This document shows, in pieces, positions 1 to 8,302 of a stretch of 43,522 bases of DNA; position 1 is the stretch's first letter, and every line of letters starts with the position of its first letter. This DNA comes from Prolixibacteraceae bacterium (GTDB lineage: Bacteria > Bacteroidota > Bacteroidia > Bacteroidales > Prolixibacteraceae). Both the position numbers and the translations under genes were made by a program. The stretch covers positions 1 through 43,522 of the forward strand of contig JAFGGY010000124.1 in the NCBI GenBank assembly GCA_016930365.1. The letters are read 5' to 3'. Below the pieces are notes generated by a model that was not told the DNA's origin, made no database searches, and saw nothing but the letters and a program-made list of their open reading frames with translations.

Positions 1-33
1 AAAGATTTTCTATGGAAGCTCCACTTCGTTTCG

Positions 34-173
34 GCTTCGCTGTGCTCGCAATAACGTCATTATGTGTTTATTATCGGTGTGGGAGGAGGGTTGGTTGGCG
101 GCTACGCCGCCAACCAACCCTCCTCCCACACCTAAATGCCATTAAAGCCACGTCATTGCGAGCCTTGCGAAGC
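34..173. repeat. Long imperfect inverted repeat with a 27-bp perfect hairpin core
   Basis: The centre is a perfect inverted repeat with 27-base arms at 76-102 and 106-132 around a 3-base loop (TAC, 103-105). Outside it, positions 34-56 and 151-173 form a second inverted pair matching at 19 of 23 positions. The outer arms resemble the intergenic CATTGCGAGC..GAAGCAATC repeat common in many bacterial genomes. The rest of 1-314 shows no gene. Whether this is a mobile element, a palindromic unit or a transcription barrier cannot be told from one copy. Confidence 0.8.
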
Positions 174-314
174 AATCTTAAATTTTAACCGTACAACAAT
201 GATTGTTATTATCAAATTTAAATCTCATCACCAGTTTTTGGTCAAAAAAAATTACCTTTATGTTTTTGAAATTTACCTAACAGCTAATAACTAATCAATT
301 AAAATCGTCTAAGT

Positions 315-1544
315 ATGGTTAAAAAAAAATCTTATCTATCAATTGTATCAATGCTTTTGTTGATAATTGTATCAATATCGTGTACAAACAACAAACCAAT
401 CCCCTTAGTATACGACGTAGAAAATACGGGTATTGATTGTCCAAAACCACCTCTGCCCTCTTTCGATCAATTACCTGTTGTTGAACTCTTACCCGATCCA
501 TTTTTAAAGTCTGATGGAAGTAAACGTTACACTTCATTTAAAAAATGGGCTTGCAGACGAGCCGAAATCAAAGCTGAAATCGAACATTACGAAATTGGCC
601 CCAAGCCGGTTCGCCCCGATTCAATTAATGCCAGTTTTGATAACGACATATTAACGGTAAACATTACAGTAAATGGCAATACACTTACCTTAACATCTAC
701 CGTTAAATTACCCGAAGGCGAAGGACCTTTCCCTGCTGTAATTGGGATGGATATGCTTGCTTTACCCAACCATTTATTTACTGAACGTAATGTGGCAATT
801 ATTGGATTTCGTTCGGCACAGGTAATGAGCCATACTCAAACCCGCGGACAAGAACCCATTAACAAATTATACCCCGAATTGGAATACATGGGCGCATACA
901 ATGCATGGTCGTGGGGTGTTAGCCGCTTAATTGATGGTTTGGAGTTAACAAACAACGAACTACCTATCGACTTAAAACACCTGGCAGTTTCGGGATGCTC
1001 GTATGCCGGTAAAATGGCATTGTTTGCAGGCGCATTCGACGAACGTATTGCGCTAACAATTGCCCAGGAGCCAGGCGGTGGAGGTGCTGCAGCATGGCGT
1101 GTTTCCGAAACATTGGGAAATGTTGAAACACTTGGACGAACAAACTACGCATGGTTTGTAGAGTCGATGAAAGCTTTTTCTGAAGAGAATGTAGCGCGTT
1201 TGCCACACGATCATCACGAGCTGATGGCCATGGTCGCCCCACGTGCTTTGTTGGTGTTGGGCAACCCCGATTACGAATGGTTAGCCGATGAGTCAGGTTA
1301 CGTATCGTGTATGGCAGCTCGCGAGGTTTGGAAATCTTTTGGTATTGCCGATAGGTTTGGCTTTTCGATTGTTGCCGGGCACGGCCATTGCCGCCTACCC
1401 GAAAGCCAATACCCTGAAGTAGAGGCTTTTATCGAAAAATTCTTACTGGGTAATACTACGGTTGATACCCATGTAGCTAAAAGTCCGTTTGAAGATGTCG
1501 ATGCTGAAAAATGGTACAGTTGGTGGGGAACTGAAAAACCCTAA
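315..1544 (+). CDS. CE15 glucuronoyl-esterase-like alpha/beta hydrolase lipoprotein
   Basis: A 409-residue protein with a lipoprotein signal: a hydrophobic stretch at residues 8-22 and Cys23 in a lipobox-like SIS-C context, so it is probably attached to a membrane after secretion. The body matches carbohydrate esterase family 15. The nucleophile motif GCSYAGK lies at 227-233 (Ser229). The QEPGGGGAAAWR segment follows at 251-262 and carries the conserved Glu252. The likely catalytic His is in AGHGHC at 354-359 (His358). CE15 enzymes cleave the ester between glucuronic acid of xylan and lignin alcohols; bacterial members may act on other uronate esters. No other carbohydrate-active gene lies beside it, so the substrate is open. 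A bidirectional terminator follows at 1729-1767. The family call is secure, the exact substrate is not. Confidence 0.85.
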   Translation: MVKKKSYLSIVSMLLLIIVSISCTNNKPIPLVYDVENTGIDCPKPPLPSFDQLPVVELLPDPFLKSDGSKRYTSFKKWACRRAEIKAEIEHYEIGPKPVRPDSINASFDNDILTVNITVNGNTLTLTSTVKLPEGEGPFPAVIGMDMLALPNHLFTERNVAIIGFRSAQVMSHTQTRGQEPINKLYPELEYMGAYNAWSWGVSRLIDGLELTNNELPIDLKHLAVSGCSYAGKMALFAGAFDERIALTIAQEPGGGGAAAWRVSETLGNVETLGRTNYAWFVESMKAFSEENVARLPHDHHELMAMVAPRALLVLGNPDYEWLADESGYVSCMAAREVWKSFGIADRFGFSIVAGHGHCRLPESQYPEVEAFIEKFLLGNTTVDTHVAKSPFEDVDAEKWYSWWGTEKP

Positions 1545-1580
1545 TCATATATTACAGGTGTTTATATATTTAACCAATAA

Positions 1581-1714
1581 ATCAATAGTACGTTAGATTT
1601 TACAAATTAGGCTTTGCTTGTAATGCGCTTAATATCAATATTTTAGGTGGTCAAATTAGCATAACACAAACGACTTACTGTCAACGACTTAAATAATATT
1701 GATGAACTATTGAT
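1581..1714. repeat. MITE-like dispersed repeat, copy A
   Basis: About 134 bp with ends ATCAATAG and CTATTGAT. The left end carries CAATAGTACGTTAGA. The interior contains the ACACAAACGA..TTACTGTCAACGACTT core shared with copies at 8.2, 9.7, 14.6, 15.5 and 17.6 kb. It lies between the esterase gene and the terminator at 1729-1767. No open reading frame. Confidence 0.75.
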
Positions 1715-1728
1715 ATATAACGCTCAAC

Positions 1729-1767
1729 AAAAAAGTCTGCCCAGGTGAAAACCGGGCAGACTTTTTT
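1729..1767. terminator. Bidirectional intrinsic terminator
   Basis: The stem GTCTGCCC (1735-1742) pairs with GGGCAGAC (1754-1761). It is flanked by A6 on the left and T6 on the right, so it can end transcripts from both the plus-strand esterase and the minus-strand biotin-carrier gene. Confidence 0.85.
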
Positions 1768-1811
1768 GTAATTATACGATAGAAATCAGGAAAGAAACCC
1801 GAAGGTCTATT

Positions 1812-2144
1812 TTATGCGATTTCAATCATCAGATGTTGTTTTTTTATCACTTCGTCGGGCTGAATATATACTTTTTTAATTTTACCATCGAAAGGCATGG
1901 TAATCTGGTTCTGCATTTTCATGGCTTCCAGAATAAGTAGGGTTTCACCCTTTTTCACACTCTGCCCCGATTTCACATACACATCGAGTATCGTTCCCGG
2001 TATAATTGCATATATTTTTTTCGGATTAGGTACAACCCAATTTTTTCGTTCTTTAAATTTTTTGGTTAGCTCGGTTTTATACAAACCGCTACTAATCGAA
2101 AGCGTTGGGTACTCACCGTAATCTTTTTCATCAATATTTTCCAT
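1812..2144 (-). CDS. Biotin carboxyl carrier protein of an acyl-CoA carboxylase or decarboxylase
   Basis: A 110-residue protein whose C-terminal half is a biotinyl/lipoyl domain. The biotinylation motif EAMKMQ is at 73-78, so Lys76 is the expected biotin site. The N-terminal 40 residues are polar and probably serve as a linker or docking segment. Biotin on this domain carries carboxyl groups between active sites. It lies 12 bases downstream of a carboxyltransferase gene on the same strand, so the two almost certainly work as one complex. There is no biotin carboxylase subunit or membrane decarboxylase subunit nearby, so a carboxylase (propionyl- or acetyl-CoA) and a decarboxylase (methylmalonyl-CoA) both remain possible. 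Confidence 0.9.
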   Translation of the reverse strand: MENIDEKDYGEYPTLSISSGLYKTELTKKFKERKNWVVPNPKKIYAIIPGTILDVYVKSGQSVKKGETLLILEAMKMQNQITMPFDGKIKKVYIQPDEVIKKQHLMIEIA

Positions 2145-2156
2145 AACGATTGTAGT

Positions 2157-3701
2157 TTAAAATGGTGGAATTCCGTGTTTTTTACGTGGCATCGATACCG
2201 ATTTATTCTCGGCAACACTAAGCGCATGAAGCAACATCGAGCGTGTTTCGGCAGGTTCTATTACCTCGTCGATATACCCTTGAGCAGCTGCTACAAACGG
2301 ATTTGCAAATTTCTCTTTGTACTCTTCAATCTTTTGCTTACGCATAGCCTCGGGATCGCTGGCTTCTTGTATCTCCTTCCGGAATACAATGTTCGCTGCA
2401 CCCTCGGGACCCATAACTGCAATTTCGGCTGTAGGCCAGGCAAATACAAAGTCGGCACGTAAATGTCGCGAGTTCATGGCAATATAACCACCACCATAGG
2501 CTTTGCGAATTATTACCGTAATTTTGGGTACCGTAGCTTCGCTGTATGCATACAGTATTTTGGCACCATGGCGAATTACCCCCATGTGTTCCTGATCAAC
2601 ACCGGGCAAATATCCAGGCATATCTTCAAGCGTGATAATCGGGATGTTAAACGAGTCGCAATAGCGAATAAAACGTGCAGCCTTGTCCGAGCTGTCGCAA
2701 TCGAGCACACCCGCCAGGTATTTGGGCTGATTGGCTACAAAACCACAGGTTTGCCCATCCATACGTCCAAAACCAATCACAATATTTGGGGCATAAAGCT
2801 CCATAATTTCGAAAAAATCCGAATCGTCGGTAATCGAACGAATCACATCTTTAATATCGTAAGGCAGACGTGGGTTTTCGGGAACAATTTCCTCGATATT
2901 GTATTTCTTTTGTGGTTCTTTGGTTTCAACACGCTTTGCCTTTTCGGTATTACTGCGCGGAATTAACTCAATGAGCTTTTTAATTTGATCGAAGCATTCC
3001 TGTTCGTTTTTTGCGTAAAAATGTGCATTACCGGCTGTTTCGCAATGCACACGAGCACCGCCCAATTCTTCCATCGAAATTTCTTCGCCCAACACCGTTT
3101 TAATAACACTCGGCCCGGTGATAAACATTTTTGAAATATTTTCGACTACAAAAACAAAATCGGTTAATGCCGGCGAATAAACAGCACCACCGGCACAAGG
3201 GCCAAGTATTACTGAAAGCTGCGGAATAACGCCCGAAGCAAGTGTATTTCTGAAAAATATTTCGCCATAACCGGCTAACGAGTTAACCCCCTCCTGGATA
3301 CGTGCACCGCCTGAGTCGTTGATTCCAATTAACGGAACTCTCATTTTCAGCGCATGATCCATAATTTTAGTAATCTTGCGGGCATGCATCAACCCCAGCG
3401 AACCGCCAGCCACGGTGAAATCCTGGGCATAAATACATACCGGCGAACCGTGTATAGTGCCTGTTCCGGTAATAACACCATCGCCGTGCAACACTTTTTT
3501 CTCCATGTTGAAATCGCGCGCCAGATGCGCCACAAACATATCATATTCGTGAAACGAATTTTCGTCGAGAATGGCAAGGATGCGTTCGCGGGCAGTAAGT
3601 TTACCCATTGCAACCTGCTTTTCGATGGCTTTGTCGCCACCACCTTTTTGAACTTCTATTTTTCGTTTGCGAAGTTCCTGGATGTTTCTTTTTAGTGTCA
3701 T
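2157..3701 (-). CDS. Acyl-CoA carboxylase beta subunit / methylmalonyl-CoA decarboxylase alpha subunit
   Basis: The ATG at 3701 gives a 514-residue carboxyltransferase of normal family length. The frame stays open to a GTG at 3860, but those 53 residues do not resemble the family, and a TAACTTTGC promoter element at 3773-3781 would lie inside them. The N-terminal half has SGGARIQEG and the acyl-CoA loop GPCAGGAVYSPA. The C-terminal half has EDMPGYLPG, AYGGGYIAM and AVMGPEGAANI. It moves a carboxyl group between biotin and propionyl/methylmalonyl-CoA or a similar acyl-CoA. The biotin carrier gene follows after 12 bases. Sequence alone does not separate PccB from MmdA. Confidence 0.9.
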   Translation of the reverse strand: MTLKRNIQELRKRKIEVQKGGGDKAIEKQVAMGKLTARERILAILDENSFHEYDMFVAHLARDFNMEKKVLHGDGVITGTGTIHGSPVCIYAQDFTVAGGSLGLMHARKITKIMDHALKMRVPLIGINDSGGARIQEGVNSLAGYGEIFFRNTLASGVIPQLSVILGPCAGGAVYSPALTDFVFVVENISKMFITGPSVIKTVLGEEISMEELGGARVHCETAGNAHFYAKNEQECFDQIKKLIELIPRSNTEKAKRVETKEPQKKYNIEEIVPENPRLPYDIKDVIRSITDDSDFFEIMELYAPNIVIGFGRMDGQTCGFVANQPKYLAGVLDCDSSDKAARFIRYCDSFNIPIITLEDMPGYLPGVDQEHMGVIRHGAKILYAYSEATVPKITVIIRKAYGGGYIAMNSRHLRADFVFAWPTAEIAVMGPEGAANIVFRKEIQEASDPEAMRKQKIEEYKEKFANPFVAAAQGYIDEVIEPAETRSMLLHALSVAENKSVSMPRKKHGIPPF

Positions 3702-3772
3702 AAAATTAATATTTATACAACCTTTCTTATTTGTAAGAAATCCGATTAAATAAAGGTGTAATTTTTCGGGGA

Positions 3773-3781
3773 GCAAAGTTA
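3773..3781 (-). promoter_or_regulatory. Candidate -7 element for the carboxyltransferase gene
   Basis: Read on the minus strand it is TAACTTTGC, an exact match to the Bacteroidota TANNTTTGY -7 consensus. It lies about 72 bases upstream of the ATG at 3701. No good TTTG -33 element was found 19 bases upstream, so this is a moderate call. Confidence 0.5.
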
Positions 3782-3941
3782 TAAACTTTCTATCGATGCC
3801 CTTTAAAAATGCTACGACTATATGATTTATGTTAACTGCGGAAACGGATATAATTACCACACATTCAGAATAATGCGCAGCTATAGGCTATTCTTCTAAT
3901 AATTAAAGAAATGAACTTTTGCATCAGATGTTCGTAAAATA

Positions 3942-5033
3942 TTAGCGCGAAGCCCAGCGGTACAATACAAATCCAATACCTGCATACAAAATATTGGGCA
4001 ACCACATGGCTAAAAAGGGCGCCATAGTACCGCTAAGTGCAAATATTTTTGTAACCTGTTGAAACATAAGGTACGAAAAGGCTAACAACAAGCCCAAACC
4101 AAGATGTAGCCCCAAACCACCCCTAATTTTGCGCGAAGCCAGCGAGGCTCCAATCAAGGTAAGTATAAACGAAGAAAACGCAATTGCAGCACGCCGATGC
4201 CGCTCAACGGAATATTGCTCGATGGTATCGATGCCACGCATTTTTTGCAAATTGATAAAATCGATCAGCTCAAAAAGATTCATTGATTCCATATCGTCTT
4301 TTGTCGATACAAAATCGGATGGATTCATGGCTAAAGTGGTATCAATTCTGCTACCATGTGTCAAAAACTCCTTATCCCCAACAATATCCCGAATAGTATA
4401 GTTGCTGATTGTCCATGTTTTTTTCTCTCGATCCCAGCGAATATGATCCGCCGACAATTTCGACACCAGTTTATCATTATCAAATTTTTCGATTGTAAAT
4501 TTGATTCCTAAGTCGTTTGTCGAATTGTATCTATCCATGTATATGTAAATGTTGGGCTCGAGCTGAATGTGGATGTTTTTATCGCGGTTTACCGGGGGCG
4601 ATTTCACATAGGTATATTTAAAATTGTTCATCTCGAGGTTAGCTGGTGGAATAATAAAATTGGCCAGCGCATACGAGAAAACGGCAATAACGCCCGCTGA
4701 AATCATATATGGACGCAGCATGCGTTTAAAACTAATGCCACTGCTAAGTATGGCAATTATTTCGGAATTAAAAGCCAGTTTGGATGTAAAGAAAATTACA
4801 GCTATAAACGTAAATAACCCGCTAAAAAGATTGGCAAAATAGGGAATAAAATTTAGGTAATAATCAAAAACAATAGCTCTGAACGGAGCTTCTTTTTCGA
4901 TAAAGTCATCAATTTTTTCGCTAATGTCGAAAACTACACTAATTCCAATAATCAGGGCTATGGCATAAAAAAAGGTACCAAGGAATTTTCGTATAATATA
5001 AAGGTCAAACTTTTTTAACGGTTGAAATCGCAT
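3942..5033 (-). CDS. lptG: LptF/LptG family permease (YjgP/YjgQ), lipopolysaccharide export
   Basis: A 363-residue inner-membrane protein of the YjgP/YjgQ family. A transmembrane helix lies near residues 18-35, more hydrophobic segments follow around 60-130, a long periplasmic domain spans roughly 135-275, and further helices occupy 285-360. LptF and LptG form the membrane channel of the LptB2FG ABC transporter that extracts LPS from the inner membrane. The gene starts 11 bases after the tgt stop codon, which implies a tgt-lptG operon, an order commonly seen in Bacteroidota. Only one permease gene is present here, so its partner must be elsewhere. The choice of lptG over lptF is tentative. 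Confidence 0.85.
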   Translation of the reverse strand: MRFQPLKKFDLYIIRKFLGTFFYAIALIIGISVVFDISEKIDDFIEKEAPFRAIVFDYYLNFIPYFANLFSGLFTFIAVIFFTSKLAFNSEIIAILSSGISFKRMLRPYMISAGVIAVFSYALANFIIPPANLEMNNFKYTYVKSPPVNRDKNIHIQLEPNIYIYMDRYNSTNDLGIKFTIEKFDNDKLVSKLSADHIRWDREKKTWTISNYTIRDIVGDKEFLTHGSRIDTTLAMNPSDFVSTKDDMESMNLFELIDFINLQKMRGIDTIEQYSVERHRRAAIAFSSFILTLIGASLASRKIRGGLGLHLGLGLLLAFSYLMFQQVTKIFALSGTMAPFLAMWLPNILYAGIGFVLYRWASR

Positions 5034-5044
5034 AACAATTCGGT

Positions 5045-6175
5045 TTAGAGCCTTACAGACAATTGTTGTACCATCTGTTCTTTCCAGGTTTTAAAAGTAT
5101 CATTTTTTATTTGCCGGCGAGCTTCCTGACTTATCCAAACATAAAATGCCAGGTTGTGAATGCTGGCAATCTGGGCTCCGAGCATTTCTTTCGAAATAAT
5201 TAAATGCCTGAGGTAAGCCCGGCTGTATTGATGATCGACATACGAGGTGCCATCCGGATCAACCGGTGTAAAATCGCTTTCCCATTTTTTATTTCGAATG
5301 TTGATAATGCCTTTTTGTGTAAAAAGCATACCGTTTCGCCCGTTGCGTGTTGGCATAACACAATCGAACATATCAACGCCCCTATCGATGGCTTCCAGTA
5401 TGTTAACCGGGGTGCCAACGCCCATCAGATAACGTGGTTTATTGGTCGGCAAAACGGCATTTACCACTTCAATCATGGCATACATATCTTCCTCTTTTTC
5501 GCCTACGGCCAGCCCGCCAATGGCATACCCGTCGGCATGGTAGCTGCTAACCTGCTGAGCCGCCATTTTACGCAAATCGGGGTAAACACAGCCCTGTACA
5601 ATAGGAAAAAGTGATTGCGTGTGCCCATACAAGGGTTGTGTTTTACCGAGCTGTACAAAGCAACGTTCGAGCCAGCGCTGCGTAAGATCCAACGATTTTT
5701 TAGCATAGGTATAATCGGCATCGCCCGGGGTACACTCGTCGAAAGCCATGATAATATCGGCACCAATGGAGCGCTGAATATTCATCGAATTTTCGGGACT
5801 AAATAAATGATACGAACCATCGATGTGCGATTGAAAACGAACACCCTCTTCGCTCAGTTTGCGAATATCGCCTAAAGAAAAAACCTGGAAACCACCACTG
5901 TCGGTCAAAATAGGCTTATCCCACCCGTTAAATTTATGCAGCCCACCGGCAGCTTCCATTATGGGCATGCCGGGTCTTAGGTACAAATGGTAGGTGTTTC
6001 CAAGAATAATTTGTGCTTTAATATCCTCTTTTAATTCTTTTACATGAACGCCCTTAACCGACCCGGCTGTACCCACCGGCATAAAAATGGGAGTTTTAAT
6101 ATTTCCATGCGGCGTTTCAAGCGTACCTGCCCTTGCTTCCGATTGACTTGCGGTATGTTCTAATGTATATTGCAT
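5045..6175 (-). CDS. tgt: Queuine tRNA-guanine transglycosylase
   Basis: A 376-residue enzyme that exchanges guanine-34 of tRNAs with GUN anticodons for the queuosine precursor preQ1. Visible motifs are TDSGGFQVFSLG at 91-102 (Asp92 general acid/base), GGLAVGE at 220-226 and the nucleophile region DMFDCVMPTRNGRNG at 268-282 (Asp271 by alignment to the E. coli nucleophile). The canonical zinc site CxCxxC is absent: Gly309, Ser311 and Asp314 stand where the three cysteines should be, while the fourth ligand His340 (SIHNLAFY) remains. I recall the same loss in other Bacteroidota Tgt proteins, so this is probably a lineage trait and not damage. It heads the tgt-lptG operon. Confidence 0.95.
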   Translation of the reverse strand: MQYTLEHTASQSEARAGTLETPHGNIKTPIFMPVGTAGSVKGVHVKELKEDIKAQIILGNTYHLYLRPGMPIMEAAGGLHKFNGWDKPILTDSGGFQVFSLGDIRKLSEEGVRFQSHIDGSYHLFSPENSMNIQRSIGADIIMAFDECTPGDADYTYAKKSLDLTQRWLERCFVQLGKTQPLYGHTQSLFPIVQGCVYPDLRKMAAQQVSSYHADGYAIGGLAVGEKEEDMYAMIEVVNAVLPTNKPRYLMGVGTPVNILEAIDRGVDMFDCVMPTRNGRNGMLFTQKGIINIRNKKWESDFTPVDPDGTSYVDHQYSRAYLRHLIISKEMLGAQIASIHNLAFYVWISQEARRQIKNDTFKTWKEQMVQQLSVRL

Positions 6176-6192
6176 CAGCGTTATTTAAACGC

Positions 6193-6201
6193 ACAAAATT
6201 A
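6193..6201 (-). promoter_or_regulatory. Candidate -7 element for tgt-lptG
   Basis: The minus strand reads TAATTTTGT, matching TANNTTTGY, 18 bases upstream of the tgt ATG. No matching -33 TTTG was seen at the usual spacing. Confidence is limited because the region is A/T-rich. Confidence 0.4.
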
Positions 6202-6311
6202 GAAATAATTACCTTTTATTAGCCGTTCGAAATAAAATCTCACAGATTAATCGGTGCAACCCGATCGAAATGAGAATTATTTGTAATTTACTCGCCCTAA
6301 CATTTATATTT

Positions 6312-6920
6312 ATGACAAATAGCGAGCATAAAACCATACGCAATAATATTGAAGAAGATCAAACGCTGGTAAAAGAAGCTATTGATGGCAATGAGCAGGC
6401 TTTTGCACGACTTCTAATTCGCTATAAAGATTCGATTTATTACCTGCTACTAAAAATGGTGAACAATAAAAACGATGCCGAGGATTTAACCCTCGAAGCT
6501 TTTGGCAAAGCTTTTTCGAATCTTAACCTTTATTCGTTCGACTATGCGTTCAGCACCTGGCTTTACCGCATAGCACAAAACAATTGCATCGATTTTTTAC
6601 GACGAAAAAAAGGAGTACACTATTCAATCGACAGTCATACGGATGACGAAAACGAAAGCAATGGGCTTCATTTGCAATCGACATTACCCGACCCCGAACA
6701 ACACCTGATTATTAAACAACGGGGCTTACTGTTGAAACATTTTATCAATAAACTTTCGCCTCAATACAAACAGCTTATCGAATTGCGATATTTCAGAGAG
6801 TTTTCGTACGAAGAAATTGCAAAATCCTTAGATTTGCCCCTTGGTACGGTTAAGGTGCAACTATTCAGAGCCCGAAACCGATTGTACGAACTGATTGGCG
6901 AAGCCGATGTAAAAGAGTAA
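6312..6920 (+). CDS. RNA polymerase sigma factor, sigma-70 family (ECF-type)
   Basis: The ATG at 6312 gives 202 residues. An in-frame ATG at 6270 would add a hydrophobic 14-residue leader that does not fit a cytoplasmic sigma factor. Region 2 includes DAEDLTLEAFGKAF and FSTWLYRIAQNNCIDFLRR, which contact core polymerase and the -10 DNA. Region 4 near the C terminus includes YEEIAKSLDLPLGTVKVQLFRAR, the helix-turn-helix for the -35 region. There is no region 1 or region 3, as in ECF factors. No anti-sigma gene is adjacent; rsmG follows after four bases and is probably co-transcribed. Its regulon cannot be inferred. Confidence 0.9.
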   Translation: MTNSEHKTIRNNIEEDQTLVKEAIDGNEQAFARLLIRYKDSIYYLLLKMVNNKNDAEDLTLEAFGKAFSNLNLYSFDYAFSTWLYRIAQNNCIDFLRRKKGVHYSIDSHTDDENESNGLHLQSTLPDPEQHLIIKQRGLLLKHFINKLSPQYKQLIELRYFREFSYEEIAKSLDLPLGTVKVQLFRARNRLYELIGEADVKE

Positions 6921-6924
6921 AAAA

Positions 6925-7545
6925 GTGGATAGTATTCTGAAATATTTTAAGGAACTTACAAACCGGCAAATTGAACAGTTCGAAATGCTGGAATCCTTGT
7001 ATAACGAGTGGAATTCGAAAATCAACGTGGTATCGCGTAAAGACATCGATGAACTATACACCCGGCATGTACTCCATTCGCTTGCCATTGCTAAGCTGGT
7101 ACAGTTTAAACCCAACACCACAGTGCTCGATGTTGGCTGTGGCGGCGGCTTCCCGGGTATTCCGCTTGCCATTTTATTTCCCGATGTTCAGTTTACCCTA
7201 ACCGACTCGATAGGGAAAAAAATCAAAGTAGTAAACGAAGTGGCTAAAGCACTCGGGCTATCTAATGTACATGGCATTCAGTCGCGCGCCGAAAAACTCC
7301 CCTACCGGTATCACTTTATTGTAAGCCGCGCGGTTACTGCCTTTCCAAAGTTTGTGGCTCTAACCCGAAAGCTAATTGACAACCAGCAAATTAACGATAT
7401 TAAGAACGGAATTATCTACCTAAAAGGAGGCGATTTCTCGGACGAAACGGCTTTGTTTGCCAAAAAACTAACCGTTTATCCGATTTCAGACTATTTTGAA
7501 GAAGATTTTTTTGAAACCAAAAAGGTGATTTACCTACCACTATAA
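6925..7545 (+). CDS. rsmG: 16S rRNA (guanine-527-N7)-methyltransferase RsmG
   Basis: A 206-residue SAM-dependent methyltransferase (GidB) that methylates G527 in the 530 loop of 16S rRNA. The start is a GTG at 6925, four bases after the sigma-factor stop, with the purine-rich AAAGAGTAAAAAA ahead of it. The SAM-binding motif LDVGCGGGFPGIPLAI is at about 68-83. NVVSRKD, HVLHSL and IVSRAV are the other RsmG signatures. Length is normal. The tight spacing suggests translation coupled to the sigma factor. Loss of this enzyme is known to give low-level streptomycin resistance in other bacteria. The call is secure. Confidence 0.95.
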   Translation: MDSILKYFKELTNRQIEQFEMLESLYNEWNSKINVVSRKDIDELYTRHVLHSLAIAKLVQFKPNTTVLDVGCGGGFPGIPLAILFPDVQFTLTDSIGKKIKVVNEVAKALGLSNVHGIQSRAEKLPYRYHFIVSRAVTAFPKFVALTRKLIDNQQINDIKNGIIYLKGGDFSDETALFAKKLTVYPISDYFEEDFFETKKVIYLPL

Positions 7546-7551
7546 AAAGCC

Positions 7552-7620
7552 CAATAGATTGTCAGATTTTAGTAATGAGACAAAAGACTTGTCTGCAAGC
7601 AAGTAGTGCTATAAGATTGA
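7552..7620. repeat. Truncated copy of the MITE-like repeat
   Basis: Begins CAATAGATTGTCAGATTTTAG and continues through AATGAGACAAAAGACTTGT. This resembles the left half of the repeat (CAATAGTACGTTAGATTTTAG then ATGAGA..AGACTTTG). The right half is missing. It lies between the convergent rsmG and the exported-protein gene. Confidence 0.55.
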
Positions 7621-7640
7621 TTTTTTAAAGAATGTTCGAA

Positions 7641-8117
7641 TTATTCGAGCCTTTTTAATTCTCCTTTATAAGATATGGTTACCCATTTTGGACTTATCGT
7701 TACTATACTCATTGTTATATAGCCATCGTTCCGAATCGTTAGCTCAAAACTTATTCCATCAGAAGCTCTCTGAGTTGAAGATAGTTTAACTTCAACCTGC
7801 TTCCTGCCTTCAACAAGCTCCTTATTATAATAAACACCTTCGTACTTAATTACTCCTATTCTGTTTTTCACTTTGTAGTGAAGGTTTACAAAAACAGAAT
7901 CGCCTTTAATTTGAAAATAATTTTGAGCTTCGGGTATTGCTTGCCAGGCTGTGTGTTCACCTACACTAATAAAACTCTCGGGAACGAATTTGTATTTATC
8001 CTGTTTGACAATGCTTTTGTTATTCTCGAAATTCTGTTTTAATTCTTTTTTTGATTGAGCATTTATAGTGGTAAAACTAAGTAATGCTATTGCAATTAGG
8101 AAAAGCTTCGTTTTCAT
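7641..8117 (-). CDS. Unrecognised small exported protein
   Basis: A 158-residue protein with a clear Sec signal peptide: KTK, a hydrophobic core at 5-15 and likely cleavage after TTINA at residue 20. The mature part begins with a charged helical stretch (SKKELKQNFENNKSIVKQDKY) and continues as alternating polar/hydrophobic segments typical of beta strands, ending WVTISYKGELKRL. I do not recognise a named family; it loosely recalls small secreted Bacteroidota proteins of the DUF4251 type, but key features do not match well enough to assign it. The next gene upstream on the same strand also encodes an exported protein, and a MITE-like repeat separates the two, so co-transcription is uncertain. 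Confidence 0.75.
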   Translation of the reverse strand: MKTKLFLIAIALLSFTTINAQSKKELKQNFENNKSIVKQDKYKFVPESFISVGEHTAWQAIPEAQNYFQIKGDSVFVNLHYKVKNRIGVIKYEGVYYNKELVEGRKQVEVKLSSTQRASDGISFELTIRNDGYITMSIVTISPKWVTISYKGELKRLE

Positions 8118-8162
8118 TTGTTTTTTGTTTAATTTCTTAGTGATTACTTTTTGTTTGTATTT

Positions 8163-8301
8163 ATCAATAGCTCGTTACTGTTTTTTAATTCATTGGCAAT
8201 GAATCGTTCGTGTTTTGCTGATTTAATTATCTATAATGCTGATATTTTGTCTATTACAAACAAAGTCTCATGTCTCATGTATAAATTTAACTTAGTATTA
8301 A
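8163..8301. repeat. MITE-like dispersed repeat, copy B (reverse orientation)
   Basis: About 139 bp. It starts ATCAATAGCTCGTTACTG and ends AAATTTAACTTAGTATTA, the reverse complement of the usual left end with several changes. The interior holds TTCATTGGCAATGAATCGTT and the CTGATATTTT..TACAAACAAAGTCT block. Its right end lies one base from the stop codon of the lipoprotein gene at 8303. Confidence 0.75.
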
Positions 8302-8302
8302 A

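Noticed and set aside
3702-3860. N-terminal extension of the carboxyltransferase from a GTG at 3860
   Set aside because: The extra 53 residues have no family similarity, and a TAACTTTGC promoter element lies inside them; the ATG at 3701 gives the normal length.
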